A DNA stretch of 64,000 nt. Origin: Galbula dea. Its lineage: Eukaryota > Chordata > Aves > Piciformes > Galbulidae. The stretch is taken from assembly GCA_013399015.1 (NCBI GenBank), contig VWZX01002400.1:798974-862973 (forward strand). Direction: 5' to 3'. Positions within the stretch are counted from its first letter, which is position 1. Every line of letters starts with the position of its first letter. The position numbers were made by a program, and so were the translations under genes. This document shows, one piece after another, positions 35,001 to 48,468 of the stretch. The notes beneath the pieces were generated by a model. The model did no database searches. It had not been told where the DNA came from and worked only from the letters and a program-made list of their open reading frames with translations.

Positions 35001-37517
35001 AGTCATCAGTATGAAGGAGATCTGGCCTCAGGTGTAGGTAGTAACTCCTCAGATTGATGGTGTCTCTTGAAGAGAGAAAACAAGCATAGCTTATGCCAAG
35101 TGTGACTGCTTTTGGTGGTGACACTGATACCTGAAGGGCTTTAGATACACATCTTGGCTTCTAAGAACCTCAGTTATCAGGTGACAATTCTGTGCAAAAT
35201 GTAACACAGGCATGGTGTGGTTTATGGTCTGGCAGGGCATGTTTGGGTGCCATGAACTGTGACAGCTGCATGGGAAGTAGCTTGCTTGCAGATTTGCATG
35301 ATCTTGAGTCAGCTCCTGTTGCCTGATGTTATCAGCACCCAGTATCCTGGGCAGGGATAACTCCTGCACTCTGTCCCCCTCCTCCAAAGGAGCTGGGGTT
35401 TAGGGGAGATGGTGATGGGAGTCCAAAGGGAGTTCAGTAGTTTGCCTGTTGTAATATTAGCAACTTGTGTACCTACAGTAACTTTCTTTTGTTGTGTTCT
35501 CTGCACTGAATGACATCTGCCCATACTCAGCTTTGAAACAGTATTAATTGTGGTGTGGATGGCATTAAAGTATAGAGCTGAGCTGTGCCTCTGTGCAACT
35601 ACTTGTTTCTACAGCTGGTTTATTTTCAGCACTAGTTGGTTTTCTTTAAACCTCAACCTTTAAGCCTAGATGACCAGAGACCTGTGGCTGTTCTGAGTGG
35701 ATTTCTCTTTTGGAAGTAAGCTGAGTACAGCAGAGAGGCTGGAGAGAAGAGGTGGTGCAGACAAAGGAGGCTAAACAAACAGAACTGCTCCTCTAGACAT
35801 ATTCATAACATTTTTTCCCTCTGGTAGTACCATGGGAACACTACAGCAGATGGTTAAGTGGAGATTCTAGATAGCCAAACATCTTCAGAGGAAACTTATT
35901 AAGGAGCTTTCATCTAAGCTAATATTTTCAGTCTTTGAGATTCCTATGATCTCTAAATCCTTCAGTGACTTGAGCTGTAATAAAACTTCATTTAGAATTT
36001 CTGTCTGAACTCCCTCCTCCTCCACAGGAGCTCTGTGCTGGATGAAACAGAGGAATGGTGGAAAACGGCCTCATATCAAGTAAACACTAAGCTCATTAAG
36101 TCCTGCAACCTCAAAGAGCTTGGCTTGAGAGCAGCCCAGACTGGGAGCCAGCCTGTCTAATCACCCTCTCAGTGAGCAGGGGTTTATAAGCCTCTCCATG
36201 TCTAAAGGCAAGAATTCTGTAGAAGTGTTTTGTCTGGAAGTCTGCTCAGAAACCATGTCTTCAGTAGGCAGTTTTACAAGAGAATTAAACAAGTGGAAAT
36301 GCAGAACAGGTGAGGTTAAGACAAGTAGGTTGGGTCAGCTGTACTGAGGTATATCCCCAAGGAAGGACACCTTCCTCTTGGGGAGGCTTTGTGGGATGTT
36401 TTGAGTGCCACTAATAATGTGCCACTCTCAGAACTGCAGGAGCAAACATCCCTGGGAGTTTTCACTCCTCTGTGAAACCAGGGAACTGTGTGCTGCTGAG
36501 TGTGGCACCTTGGATGTGTTTGGTTCCCATCTCTGAGTACCTACAGGTACTGTGTGTGCTGCAGCTGGGCAGAGGGCTGGAACCCAAGGATGTCTTTGAC
36601 CACAAACCTGGTAGAATTACCTTTCAGTTCTGGACTAGAACATACCAGATGGTGCCACTGACTATCCAAGGCACCACTTTGCTCTCTCATTTGTGTGCTT
36701 TGTATTCCCTCCTTTTGACTCTGCCAGGATGGATTTATGCCAGATTCAAGTGCCCATATAACCACAGATTTAGGGGTAGAAATACAGCAGAACCTGCCTT
36801 TATTTCAGTGTTCTAAGAGATGTGCTAGCAAGCTGTTTAATTATTTAAATGCTCTGCAAGAAGACTGAAGAGTCCTGCTGCTCAGCTTTGCATTTAGCAC
36901 TTTGATACCAGAAAACTACCCTGTTAGTATGTGCTTGGATGGTTTTGTTTTTTCCATTCCATTACAACCATGTCTGAACCCCTTTTAAGAATCTCTGCCT
37001 TAACCAGTCTTGCTGGTGTCTTTTTACAGCTGCTTTTGTCAGTCCAGCTTCTTTTGGTTAATCCAGAAACCACTGCAAATGCAGAGACTGCTTCATTCAG
37101 GCTAGTTGCACTGTAAAACGCTCCCTCTGGGCTTGCAGCTGTAGTGGTGGCTTTTAACATCATCTTTCCCTAGGCTTTTTTGTCCATTAACCAATTCCAG
37201 CTGGCAGAGGAGGATGGGACCACATCCCCAAGTGTTCCCACGATCTGAAAGTGAGGAGCATGACCCTGTGACCACGTGCCAGCTTGCTTTCCCTGACGTA
37301 AGAGATAGCAGGAGGTTAAGACAATACTTGGTAAGAAAGATCCCCTGCCTGAGCTTAGCTGCTGGAGCTGGGCAGGCATAGACCATCCACATAGTAGTAC
37401 CTTTCTCTGGAGACTGAAAGATTAGTAGCAAAAAGGGAGTAGTTTTTCTTTCCCCATAACATCAAATGAAGAGAAGTACAGAGTCTGGAAAAACTTGGCT
37501 GTCACTTATGCATGAAT

Positions 37518-37893
37518 ATCACAGAATCCCCAAATCCCAGCCTGCTGGGGGTTGGAAGGGACCTCTGGGGATCAGCCAGTCCAACGCCCCTGCTCCAGCA
37601 GGGGCACCCACAGCAGCTTGCCCAGCATCACCTCCAGCTGCCTTGGCAATCTCTCCACACAAGGAGACTCCACAACCTCTCTGGGCAGCCTGGGGCAGGG
37701 CTCCAACACCCTCACACCAAACAAGCTTCTCCTTCTGCTCAGCTGGCACCTCCTGGCTTCCAGTTGGTGCCAAGTGGCCCTTGGTCTGGCCCCAGCCTCT
37801 TGCCCCCAGCCTTGAGCTCTTGCTCAGCATTGAGCAGCTCCTTTCTGCGGCTGCTCTTCTCCAGGCTCAGCAGCCCCAGGGCTCTCAGCCTTC
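37518..37893 (-). mobile_element. CR1 LINE 3' fragment, type C
   Basis: A reversed type C tail. It starts on the plus strand with TCACAGAATCCCCAAATCCC, carries the hairpin CCCCTGCTCCAGCAGGGG and CACACAAGGAGACTCCACAA, and continues to GGGCTCTCAGCCTTCC. It differs from the 49.3-kb copy at few positions over 180 bp or so, indicating recent activity of this type. Confidence 0.92.
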
Positions 37894-38011
37894 CATATGG
37901 TGATAGTTGGTTGAGTGATCAATTTTTGGGGTCAATTTCCAAGATAAATAATTCCAGACTCATGTCAGGCAAGGATTTGCTTGTCATTTTATCCAGTCTG
38001 TGTGACCTGGT

Positions 38012-38090
38012 CTAGGGAATCCTGCTGTGGCAGGGGGGTTGGAATAGATGATCTTTTGAGGTCCCTTCCAGCTCCTAACATTCTGTGATT
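38012..38090 (+). mobile_element. CR1 LINE 3' tail remnant
   Basis: Short tail only: a CTGCTGTGGCAGGGGGGTTG hairpin-like arm, GATGATCTTTTGAGGTCCCT, then an ACATTCTGTGATT end. It resembles the end of the type E copies. Confidence 0.75.
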
Positions 38091-39568
38091 TACAGATTAC
38101 AGGGAGGTTTCTGTGTGTTACCTGAATGTGTCCTCCTTCAGTGACAAGTAGTCTTAAACTTGTGTTCTTGGTGTCAGTGCATCCTGCCTTTCAGGCTGCA
38201 GGCTCAGGTCTTCAGGAGATTATGGCAGAGACCTGGGAGTTGATGCCTATCTGTAGAGCTGGATTAGCTGTCAGAGATGATATCCTATATCCTCAACTGA
38301 CTGAGAAGTAAATATATAATCTGCCCAGAGCAGGGCATTTGCTGGCTGTAAAATGTTTCTCTTTTGATATGGAATGGGTAGTACCTTTTGAGAGCAGCTT
38401 TGGGAATGGATGTCTAGTGAAGTGAGCACTCCCTCCTTTCCTCATTGCTAGGGAATAGCTTAATTGCAGGAAACTTTGCTTCCTGTTTCTCCCTGACCTG
38501 GGGCTCCCATGAATAATGTGATAATATAACTGCTTGAGGTTTGAAGCCTTTCTGAAATGAAACGTTTGGAGCTTGGGAGAACACAGGAGGGAGGAATTAA
38601 AGCTAAGCTGGTTGTCTATGGGTGGCTAGAAATGGCAAAGAAAAAAGGGAGGGGAAGAAGCAGGGAAAACAAACTGGCAGTGCTTCAGCTGCCTGCTGAC
38701 CTGCTGATCAAAGGAACTCAGGCAGGTTTTGGGGACTGTTAGGCTTGCAGGGAAGTGTTTGTTTATATCTGTTGGCGAGAAGGAGAGCTAAAGGTTATGT
38801 CAAGAACATGGTTCAGCTCATCAAGTGTCTGTGGTAATGTCTGTGGCACAGTTTCTAACTCTGAAGTGAAGTTTTAAGGGTTTTTTTTTTGTGGCAGAGT
38901 TGGATTTGAGACCAGCTGCCAGAAGCCCTTTGGAATATGCTGTGATTTCTCAAGGTAACTGCCTGAAGTCCTTGATTTCTCAGATCCAGGCAGCATTTGG
39001 TGTGTGCTTTGTGGCCAAAAGGGAATAATGGATCCTACTTTGTGTCTGTGTTTCATTCTGTTTCTTTGGTAAAGCTGAAGGAAGGAGAGAGCTCTGTTTT
39101 GGAACAGGATTTGTTTTGGATACCAGTTATCTCAGGCTGAATGGCACAGTGGAAATGAGGAAGTGTTAAAATTGCTTGGAGAGAAGGAACTTTCAGTTCC
39201 CTAATCCAAATTATTACTGTCATAGCTTGGAAAAACAATGCACTGAACACTGACAGAAATGTTGGACCCCCTTTTTGGTGAGGTAAGGCCAGCAGCAACC
39301 CAGTATTCAGCTGGCAGTGACACCAGTTAAAGCTGTGCTCCCCACTCCCTAGTCTAGAAGATTTTGGCAGTGCTGAGTTGAGAATCTGCAGTCAAATGGG
39401 CCTGAACTTTATGGAAATCTAGTAATACAGAACACGTTGCTGCTTGGAATCAGAAACTGCATCTCATATTAAAGGAGTCAGCAAGCACTGCACATCTTGG
39501 GGGGGTGGGAGGGTGAATGTGATGTGTTCCTGTAGCTGCTGTGACAAAAGGATGTTCTTGTTTTGCAG

Positions 39569-39658
39569 AGTGACCAGCAGCTGGATTGTGCCTTGGATTT
39601 GATGAGGCGTCTGCCTCCCCAGCAGATAGAGAAGAATCTCAGTGACCTCATTGACTTG
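39569..39658 (+). CDS. CAPZB: CAPZB coding exon 2 (residues 2-31)
   Basis: A 90-bp phase-0 exon between acceptor TTTTGCAG and donor GTGAGT. It reads SDQQLDCALDLMRRLPPQQ, then IEKNLSDLIDL, the near-invariant N-terminus of vertebrate F-actin capping protein beta. The CapZ alpha/beta heterodimer caps actin barbed ends, is part of the dynactin minifilament, and anchors thin filaments at the muscle Z-disc. This segment forms the N-terminal helices of the beta subunit. The open frame continues past the donor for 56 codons into the intron, but that extension is not coding. Confidence 0.98.
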
Positions 39659-40294
39659 GTGAGTGTTGGCTTCTCTGACCAAGTACTGCCTCAGCCCCTG
39701 GGGGTAAGGAAGAGCTGGTATGGAAGAACATTTTCTGAAGCATCTCAGAGGTGTGGTGATTTGTTTCTCTCAGAATACAGCAATTACCCAAACAATGTCA
39801 GGAATCTGTGTGTTTATTTGGAGTGAGCCAACAGGTACTGCTGTGGATGGGAGCATGAGGGCTCATTAGCATCTTTCTTGGTGTAGTCAGCAGCAATTTG
39901 GAGGCTGCTGTTTAATGAAAGTCATTTGGAGCAGTTTATGCAAGGCTGATGCATGCCCTTGCTCATGATGTAGTCTCTGTCTGTTTGGAGTTTGACAGGG
40001 TTCTGGTGCAGTAGGTGCAGTGGATGTGCTGTGCCATGTGCTGCTGGGACAATATGTCAGAGCACTGAGGGGCTGGAGAACACCCAAATCTATTTAGAAT
40101 TTATGCTTTCTCAGGTTTTATGCAGCCCAGTGAGTGTCCAAAAGGAAAAAAATATAATACCCTGGCCAAGAATCCTGTGCCTGGTTACCTGCTTGCCCCT
40201 GAAATGTTTTGTTTTCCTTCTATAAACTGCTAGGGGGGAAAAAATGAACTGAAGGGATGCTTGTTACTAGGTGGTAAGGTTTAGTTGCACATCC

Positions 40295-40563
40295 TGTGAT
40301 GCACAGCTGGGCTCTCATGGGTACAAGCTGAAGGAGGGGAGATTTAGACTGGAGATTAGAAGGGGGTTCTTTACCCAGAGGGTGCTGAGGCACTGGAACA
40401 GGTTGCCCAGAGAGGTTGTGGCTGCCTCATCCCTGGCAGTGTTCAAGGCCAGGCTGGATTTGGCCCTGAGCAACCTGGTCTAGTGGGTGGCATCCCTGCC
40501 ATGGGGTTGGAGCTAGATGATCTTTAAGGTCCCTTGCAACCCAAACCATTCTAGGATTCTATG
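40295..40563 (+). mobile_element. CR1 LINE 3' fragment, type E
   Basis: The plus frame reads YKLKEGRFRLEIRRGFFTQR, then HWNRLPREVVAASSLAVFKA and RLDLALSNLV before a stop, which is the intact C-terminus of CR1 ORF2. A tail with GATGATCTTTAAGGTCCCTT follows, ending GGATTCTATGG. Sense orientation in CAPZB. Confidence 0.92.
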
Positions 40564-41017
40564 GTAATAGCCTAGTTAGTCTCAACTGTCCTTTCAAACA
40601 GTGTGTAGCAGGATTGCCTCTGGAGGAACTCAGTGTTACTAAAATATGGATTTAATTGATCAGAACTTAGTGTACAGACAGCTGGGAAAACTTGTTTCTG
40701 TTGTCCAGGCTAAATATGTGGCTTATTCCTGAACTAAGCTTCTACATTTTTGCAGCCAGAGGACACTGAGGCTGGAACAGGACTGTTAGACCTTTGAATG
40801 AAGCTTTTCTTATCTGTAGGGAGAGCTACATCCCTCCTCTGTGAGAGGGCTGAACTTTGTGCATGATGCCAAGCAATCTTGTCTGAGACCCTAAATATCT
40901 GATGGTTTTGCACATAGCAGTTATTGGAATGGATGCATCTGAATGAAATTGTTTACATGGTGTCCAAGCTATTTGTCATCTTTGTGTGCAAGAAGAGCAG
41001 TTGCTTACCATGCAAGA

Positions 41018-41366
41018 GTGAGAAGGCTTAAGGGAGACCTCCTCACTCTCTACAACTCCTGAAAGGAGGTTGCAGCAAGGTGGAGGTCAGTGTCTTCTCC
41101 CTGGTAACAAGGGACAGGTTGAGAGGAAATGGCCTCATGTTGCCCCAGGGACATTTAGGTTGGATATCAGGAAAAACTTTACTACAAGAGTGGTCAGGCA
41201 TTGGCCCAGGCTGCCCAGGGCAGTGGTGGAGTCACCATTCCTGGAGGGGTTTAAGAAATGTGTAGCTGTGGAGCTGAGGGACAGAAGTGGAGGGCTTGGC
41301 AGAGTGAGGGTAGCAGTTGGGCTCAATGATCTTGCAGGTCTTTTCCAGCCTTAATGATTCTAAATC
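41018..41366 (+). mobile_element. CR1 LINE 3' fragment, type B
   Basis: Starts near GAGAAGGCTTAAGGGAGACC. The plus frame gives GTFRLDIRKNFTTRVVRHWP, then RLPRAVVESPFLEGFKKCVA and VELRD. The tail ends TTAATGATTCTAAATCC. Sense orientation. Confidence 0.9.
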
Positions 41367-44300
41367 CTAGCTGAAGAGGTCTCTTCCTAAGTGGTATTGA
41401 AACTGCTTTAGTGAACTTGGGAGGAAGGTCCCATGGTCAAAAAGCTGTGTCTGGCTGACATTTATCAAACCCTGTTTAAATCCTGGTTGTAGTTCCAGAA
41501 GGCAAGGGCCAGGTAAGAAAGCTCTGTGGGGCAGGCCAAGAATTCCTCCCTGCAGGAAGGGATTATTGCTTGCTCTTGAAACCAGTTAGTAATTAGCTAC
41601 ATCTGCATCACCAAAACTCTTGGCAAGCCAAAACATCCCATTTGTGGTCCTTGCTGGAGCTGGGACCCAGAATAACTGAACCCTTGAGATGATCTGGTGT
41701 GACAGGCTTGGGTTTCTGATGAAATGGGGAGGACTGAACTGGGGATCAGGGCTTGAGCAGCTCCAAAGACCATTGAAAACAAGGAGTTGTTTGGGGAGCT
41801 CTGGGAAGCTTGCCTGTGTAATTGGGCTGAGGTTTTTAATGACTCAGAAAATTGCTGGTTACCTCTAAATGCTGGAATTACTTTTAGATGGTGCTCATTA
41901 GTGCTCTACATGCTTTCCATCAGCAACACACTCCCTGGGCTTCTTTTCATATTGAAAGTGTAACATGAAACAGGGCAGTTTGAATGATGCTTGGTAGAAG
42001 GAGGGTCTGTGTGGTTCCCACACTAGTCATTGCAGTCCCTTCTTGGGGGTAGAGGGGAAATCATTGGGTACATCCAGGATGATTCCTTTATTATTGAGAC
42101 ATCTGTAGGCCTCTTCTGCAGCCACTCAGCCTGACCTGCACAAGACTGAAGTCTTACACTCAGACAAGAGCAGTGCCACCTGTAACAGTTCCAAAAACAT
42201 CATGAACCAGACTCAAGCAAATAGTTTTTTGACCTTTTTAGGCAAGTTTCATCCAAAGCTTTACAGCTGACATTTTGATTCTGTTTCCTGTCCTGTTACC
42301 AGACAGTAACCTCCTTGAAGTAAAAGGGCAGACTCCAAATGCATGAGGAGTGTGAGCAGGTTCATTGACTTGGTGGTGGGTTGATGAAAGATGGCACTCT
42401 GGCTTCTGCTTCCTCTGGGCTTGATTTCCTTGCTTCATGACACTGCCATGCAGGAGCAGACATGAAGCAGAGCTCCATGTCATTGTGTTTTGGTGTAAGG
42501 TGTGAGCTTGCCACAGTCTCTGTGTAAGAATTGATCTCCAGACTGATGAATGCCTGATGCTTGCTTAAGAAAGGAGATGAAGGTGACTTAGAAATGTCTT
42601 TGTTTTGGGAAACTCCTTCCACACAAACTGACATCTGCTTCCTAGGTTTGTGTTCCTGCTGGGAAGGCTAACTGCCCCAAGTTCCTTCCCTGAGAGCCCT
42701 CTCACTCTGGCAAAGCCATGCTCTGCTGCTGCTTCTTACTAAAAGAGCATCTTGGTGCCCATGTGAATATCTGCAGTGTGTCCAAGGCTGTACATGACTG
42801 CCCCCAAGTGCTGGGCTCACAAGGGAAAAGGTCCAAACTTGAACATGAAGTAGAAGGGTGGCTGCAAGAAGAGAAGTTTTGGGTCACTGGCCCTCATCAG
42901 ACCAAACACTTTTCATTCATTAGCAAAGCAGTTTGTGGTTTGCCCCTTTTACCACATCTGTTGTTGGATTTTTCAGGCTGCTGAGGCTTCAATTAGACTC
43001 CATTAGAGACCTTGTCAATCAGAGGACTCCAGAAGTCCTGCCTGAAAGAAGCTGTGCCTGGTGCTGGTAATGTGCCTTGGCATGGAATGCTCTGCTTGGA
43101 ATTCAGCTAGTCATTATTCATAAATAGGCTGCTTGGAGGCTGTCAGAATGCACAAGGGGGCTTGGAAATCTCTACAAAAAGTCTTTAGCATCAGCACATA
43201 GCTTTTTAAGGACAACTCCTTGAAAGGAGAATCCTTTTCCATGTAGCTCCTCTGGAAACTGGGGGTAACTGAAGCCTTGGAGCATCTCCCTGTCAGGCAG
43301 ATCCAAACTGTAAAGCAGCTCCTGAGAGGAGTCCTGAAGGTGACTGCACTGCTCTCAGAGGGGTTTGGAGGCCATGCCAAGTGACAGCACTTGCAACATC
43401 TGCACAGATTTGAATTGTGTAGCATAAGAGGGTCTCACCATGTCCTTGCCTCTCACTGCCCAGAGCTTGCTGCTGTTGATACCCTGTGCTTCTCAGAGCA
43501 GTGAACCACACCTGTTCTCATCACTTGCTGAAAGGAGGAGGTTGAGGTGGTTTTCTGGGTGGAGATGTTTCTTGGTATCTGTTAAGAGTGAGAGCTTGCT
43601 TTGGCTGATGGAAATCAGAGAGTGGCATGGAGAGAGGAAGCTGGGAGAGCTCACTTGGGAGTTTATACTGAAAGATCAGAACAATCTGAGAGAACTGGCT
43701 CCCTGCTTCCTTCCTCTCTCATCTTCAGTTTTACAGTAAGTCAGTCTGTGTTCTTCTAGCTGTCTTCTTGCCAAGAGGAAGCCTGAAGAAGACAGCAGCT
43801 TCTAGGCACTGTTGCTCTGGAGGAGCTCACCCTAGGACAGCACACACAAGAGGATATGTGGGCTCACAGCCTCCAGAGCCCTTGCACTGACATGTCTTGG
43901 AGGAGAGCATCTCTGGGAAAGCTGGGTGGTGGATGTTGGCTTTCTGGTGCCCATGGGCCACATGCAGCAGAGGAGGGCTCTGGAACAGGATAGTCTTGAT
44001 GGCTTTGACTTGAAGGTTGGGAGTTGATGTGCCCTCAATCTTGGTAAAAGTGAAGCAGGTTCCTTTTGCAAATGTGAGCTTCCTGCTGAGTGTTTGGTTT
44101 GGATGTTTCCCTGTGTGTATAATCTGAATGAGATGACAAATCTGCCTGGCTCAGGAGAAGCTGGTGGTGGGCATAACCTGGGGACAGAGAATCACTCTCA
44201 CAAAGCAGGCTCACCAGGACAGTGGCCTTTGCTCACAGACACAACTTTCTTCCTAGTTTTCCCCCCACTCAAAGTGGTATTTAAATAATACTCAACTTAG

Positions 44301-47300
44301 TCTGAAAATGAAACCTTTCTTGAGTACACAACCAAGTTATGCTGCCATGGCAGAATTCAGTCTGGAGTTTCCTTCTGGCTAGAGCAGGCAGTAACTTTCC
44401 TGCTTGTTTTTCCAGGCTCTGTTTGCAATTAAAGATCTGGGAGGTGATCATCTCTGCTTTCTCATCACAGGAGAATGTTGAAGTACTTTGGGTAGAGTGT
44501 GTTGCTTTGTGGCAAGCCTCAGTGTGATCTAGTTAAAAATGGATAAATTTGGGCTTTAGAAACATTTGCACAACAGTCAGGACCTTGCTTCATGTAGCTA
44601 ATGTGCCTCCAGGCAAGAATCCTGTCTCCTTGCATGCCTGCAGTAACTGAAGATATATGAAGCTAGAGATTTTATCCCCAGGAAAGCTGCATGGTTTGGG
44701 CTGCACAGACCATAAAGAACCTGAGAATGTGACTGGAGCTTTTTGTGTTTGGAGTCCAAGAGCCTAAGCAGTGTGCAGGATGGAGGAGAAAGGTAAAATA
44801 ATGGAATACAGATGGCTAGCCAAACATCTAGTGAGGGTGGAAGAGGTTTAAAAACAACTATCAGACCCAGTGAAAGCTTCAGATTAAAAGAGTGGAAGCA
44901 GAACTGCACTCACAGCCTCGTGGGCTCAGCTCTGAGGTTCTGACCTGCTGTTCTTCCTGGGCTAGCTGACTTGGGTGCTAGCAACCAGTTGGGTTTCTAG
45001 TGCAAGGTTTAGTGGCTGATAAAAAGGACCCTGGCTCTCTGAATAAATCTGTGGTTGCTGAGAGCCACTTTTCCATGAGGTAAGTGACTGTAAGCAGGAG
45101 CTTTTTCAGCTAGAAAAGATTACCTCTGGATACCTTGATGGTAATTGGAGACAGCAATTAATATATGTAAATTGTTAATGGGATGCTTGGCTTAGAGCAA
45201 ACAACCTCAGTTCCCTGCAGGAGATTGGGAAAGGGAATTTCACTTCTGGCTTCATATTCACTTACACTCTTTCTTTTTAAGCCTAAGCTGTGCCTTTTTT
45301 TTTTTCTTCCAGGCTCCTGTCACTGCACTGCTGCTGCTAGAGACTCATAAACTGTCTGTTTAAATCCCTCTTTGTGAAGGAGTGTGTGTGGGAATCACTT
45401 GGAGAGCTTGAATCCTAATTAGAAACCTCCCTAACCTCTTCTAAAGATGGAGAGGGGAAAGCAGGGATAGAGGAGAGAAGAAACCTCTGCATATCCCTTA
45501 GTTATTGCTGGATATCTCCAACACCAGCTGGACTCTTGACATAAATAGTCAAGACTTCCCAAGATATTGATATGCTGTGATGGCTCAGGGGACTTGTGGC
45601 TGGTAATGAGATACAGAAGCCTTCACCTGCAGGTCACTAGTCACAGTCCAGGGCACTCTGGTTGTGCCTGCCAGATGGCTAGCTTTTGTTTTCAGGAAGC
45701 TATGGAGTGGGGAAGCTAGCAAGAGCCCTATTTTAGCCAGCAAATCCCAGGAAGAGTGCCAAGGCTCCTGGTTTCTGCAGGGTAGTCACCTTTCAGAACT
45801 CTTTAATGTTGGTCCTCAAGCTGAATTGAAGAATTCTGGCACCACTCTAACATCTCTGCTGTACCATCACTCACTAGACCAACTTAGATCTGCAGCCCTC
45901 TTCAGGTTTGCCTTTTCCCAGAGAAGATGACTTGGTTTAATTCTTTTTTTTCTCCTCTTCCTAGTTGTGGTGCTGGAATTCAGTAGAAATACTTGAATCA
46001 AGCCAAGCTACTCCCAGTATCAGTTACATCTGCTCTTGAACACAAAAGTGTCATTTAATGAACAAAGCTTGAAGGATGTGTGGCCCTTGGACATCTGATA
46101 GATCCAGTGAAGCTTTAGCAATGAGTGGATTTGGGGGAGTGACTTGAGGTGGTGGTTTTAGGCCCAAGATGAGTGGAGCCAGGCTTCCTCCTTCCATTGC
46201 CACAACATCCTCTGGGCCCTGCCTGTGTTCTGGAGGAACACAGGAAATTCTGGGCCTGTGGAATGACTCAGAAAAAGGATAATAAGATTTGATTAGATGT
46301 TGGCCCAGAGGGGAGGGATCTGAGCTGAAGGGAGGTGGTGGGCCTGAGTGGTTCTTTTGCAAGAGCACCAAGTAACTCCCATGGGCTCCTCTTGCAGCTG
46401 AGTGATTTTCCCCAAGTGATGTGGGCAGTGGTTTTGTTCCTTTCTGTAATGATCTAAGTTGTCTTGGAAAAGAAGAATCAGGTCTTAAGAGTTCACAGGC
46501 AATTAAAAGATTCTCTTTCCTGTTTGGATGTGGCTTTTAATTAAAAACTGCTCTGGTCCCATGTGTGTTCAGATACCTGCATGTTAGACATAGATTCAAA
46601 AGGCTAATGGATCTGAAGCTTGCTTTTGCTCATCTTTTGAAGCTCATTTCATCTTCCTTTGGGCTCTTTAAGGAGAAAATGTTTCATCTTTTATTTCTGC
46701 TCCATTTAGCATAGTTTTCCAGTGTGTAAGGTTCCTGTGGAGGTCAGGACATGCTGACCTCTGAATAAACATGGAAAAAAGATAGTTTCCAAGGGCAGAA
46801 CCTTAACACTAGCAATATTGCTGCTTCAGTTGGAGAGATGATTCATTTCAGTCATGGCTGTAGAAGAAAACAACCACCTTAGTGTGCTCAAGTTGGGTGA
46901 CTAGCAAGCCAAAATATTAACTGCCCTGAACATGTAAGGTGCAGGATTTGATGTGATTCAGCCAGCAGGATCAAAGCAAGGATGGGGAGGGAGGCCTGAA
47001 GGGCTGAGGTACTGTTCCTGTCTCCTCTAAACATTTCAGGTGCTTGTTTCATCATATGTCAAAAATAATTCCAAACCAATTGTTTAGTTGATCAGAAATT
47101 CCCTTTAACCAAGCAGTGAGTCAGGAGGGGATGGTTATTAGGTTAGCTACTCCAAAAAGCATAAGGTTTCAGCTTTGGCACAAGTGATTATTTGTCTTGA
47201 TAGCAGAGCAGTTGCCTTAATTAAAACACTGTCCACATACCTGCCTTGCTCTGCTGGAGAATAGTGTTACAGGAGACAACAGGATCCTTGTTCAACATGC

Positions 47301-48056
47301 AGGAGAGTCTGAGTATTGCTTAACTTGCCTTTCATTCAGGTTTTCATTCCTCTGGACTACACATTCATTGTAGATCTCTGGGAAAAAAAAAAACACCTCC
47401 TCCCAACACAGTGCCCTGTTGCATGGTCTGTGCTTCTGAATACTGCTGCTGTTTGGTTCCAGGCTGAGCAGCTGAGCTGGGACTCCCTGAGAGCCTTCTC
47501 TTTTGCTTGTCTAATTTACAGCCAGGGTGGTCTCACTCCATGCCTATACAAGCACCACAATAGATGATTGAGTGCTGCCTTGTGGAAACATGGGCCACAG
47601 TGTACCCTAAAGCACCCAAATTAAGTTCCTGAAGGCCTTTAGCTAAAGCTGTGAGGTTAAGATTGGATTCTCCATTTGACCTTCCACTGCTGAGAGCAGG
47701 AGAAACTTGTGGCCAGATAAAGATGGGAGCCCAGGCTTTGCTTATAAAACAATCCTCACAGCCTCAGTGTTTGCCTCAGAGTGACACTTATTTATAGTGC
47801 AGTGACAGATTGAACACAATCACTGCTTTGGCATTTCAGTGTTTAGCCTGAGGAGTGGCTTTATCCTGGAGTTTCTCAATTGGAGTCAAAGTTCCCTATC
47901 TCATGTCTGCTGGAGACATGCACCTTGGTGCCTTTGGGCTTCCCAGTTCATGTGCAACAAACTCATAAGCAGAGTTAGCAATGCAAATGCACTGGTTCAG
48001 GCTGAAAACTCAGGGAATGAGTTGATCTGCTAAGCAGAGTTGTCTTTGGGAGCAGA

Positions 48057-48468
48057 AGGTTTGGATATTATCTTGACAGGCTGAGAGAGTTGGGATTGCT
48101 CAGTCTGGAGAAGAGAAGGCTCTGAGGAGACCTTCTGGTGGCCTTCCAGGATCTGAAGGGGGCTACAAGAAAGCTGGGGAGGGACTGTTTAGGAGGTCAG
48201 ACAGTGATAGGAGTAGGGGGAATGGATGCAAACTAGAGGAGGGGAGATTTAGATTGGATATTAGGAGGAAGTTCTTTACTGTTAGGGTGGGGAGACACTG
48301 GCACAGGTTGCCCAGAGAGGCTGTGGAAGCCTCATCCCTGGAAGCTTTTAGGATGGGGCTGTGGGCAACCTGCTCTAGTGGGAGGTGTCCCTGCCAGGCA
48401 GGGGGGGTGGAACTAGATGATCTTTAGGGTCCCTTCCAACCCTGACAGTTCTATGATTCTCTGATTCT
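48057..48468 (+). mobile_element. CR1 LINE 3' fragment, type E
   Basis: Carries LRELGLLSLEKR-like sequence near 48082-48118, then GGGGAGATTTAGATTGGATA and the block encoding HWHRLPREAVEASSLEAF-like residues. The tail ends GTTCTATGATTCTCTGATTC, a good double octamer. Frames are broken by small indels. Confidence 0.88.

Larger units (their letters stand above)
21480..39568 (+). other. CAPZB: CAPZB intron 1
   Basis: An 18-kb first intron with GT-AG ends. It holds CR1 fragments at 23.2, 25.1, 29.6, 30.9, 31.0, 34.4, 37.5 and 38.0 kb, a five-unit 20-bp tandem array at 29233-29332, and two copies of an unexplained 48-bp repeat (31541 and 33861). No further coding exon was recognised. Stretches without named features are ordinary AT-rich intron. 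Confidence 0.85.

Noticed and set aside
36472..36816. 114-codon plus-strand frame in CAPZB intron 1
   Set aside because: Longer than average for this DNA, but no recognisable domain, no good splice context and no codon bias; probably chance.
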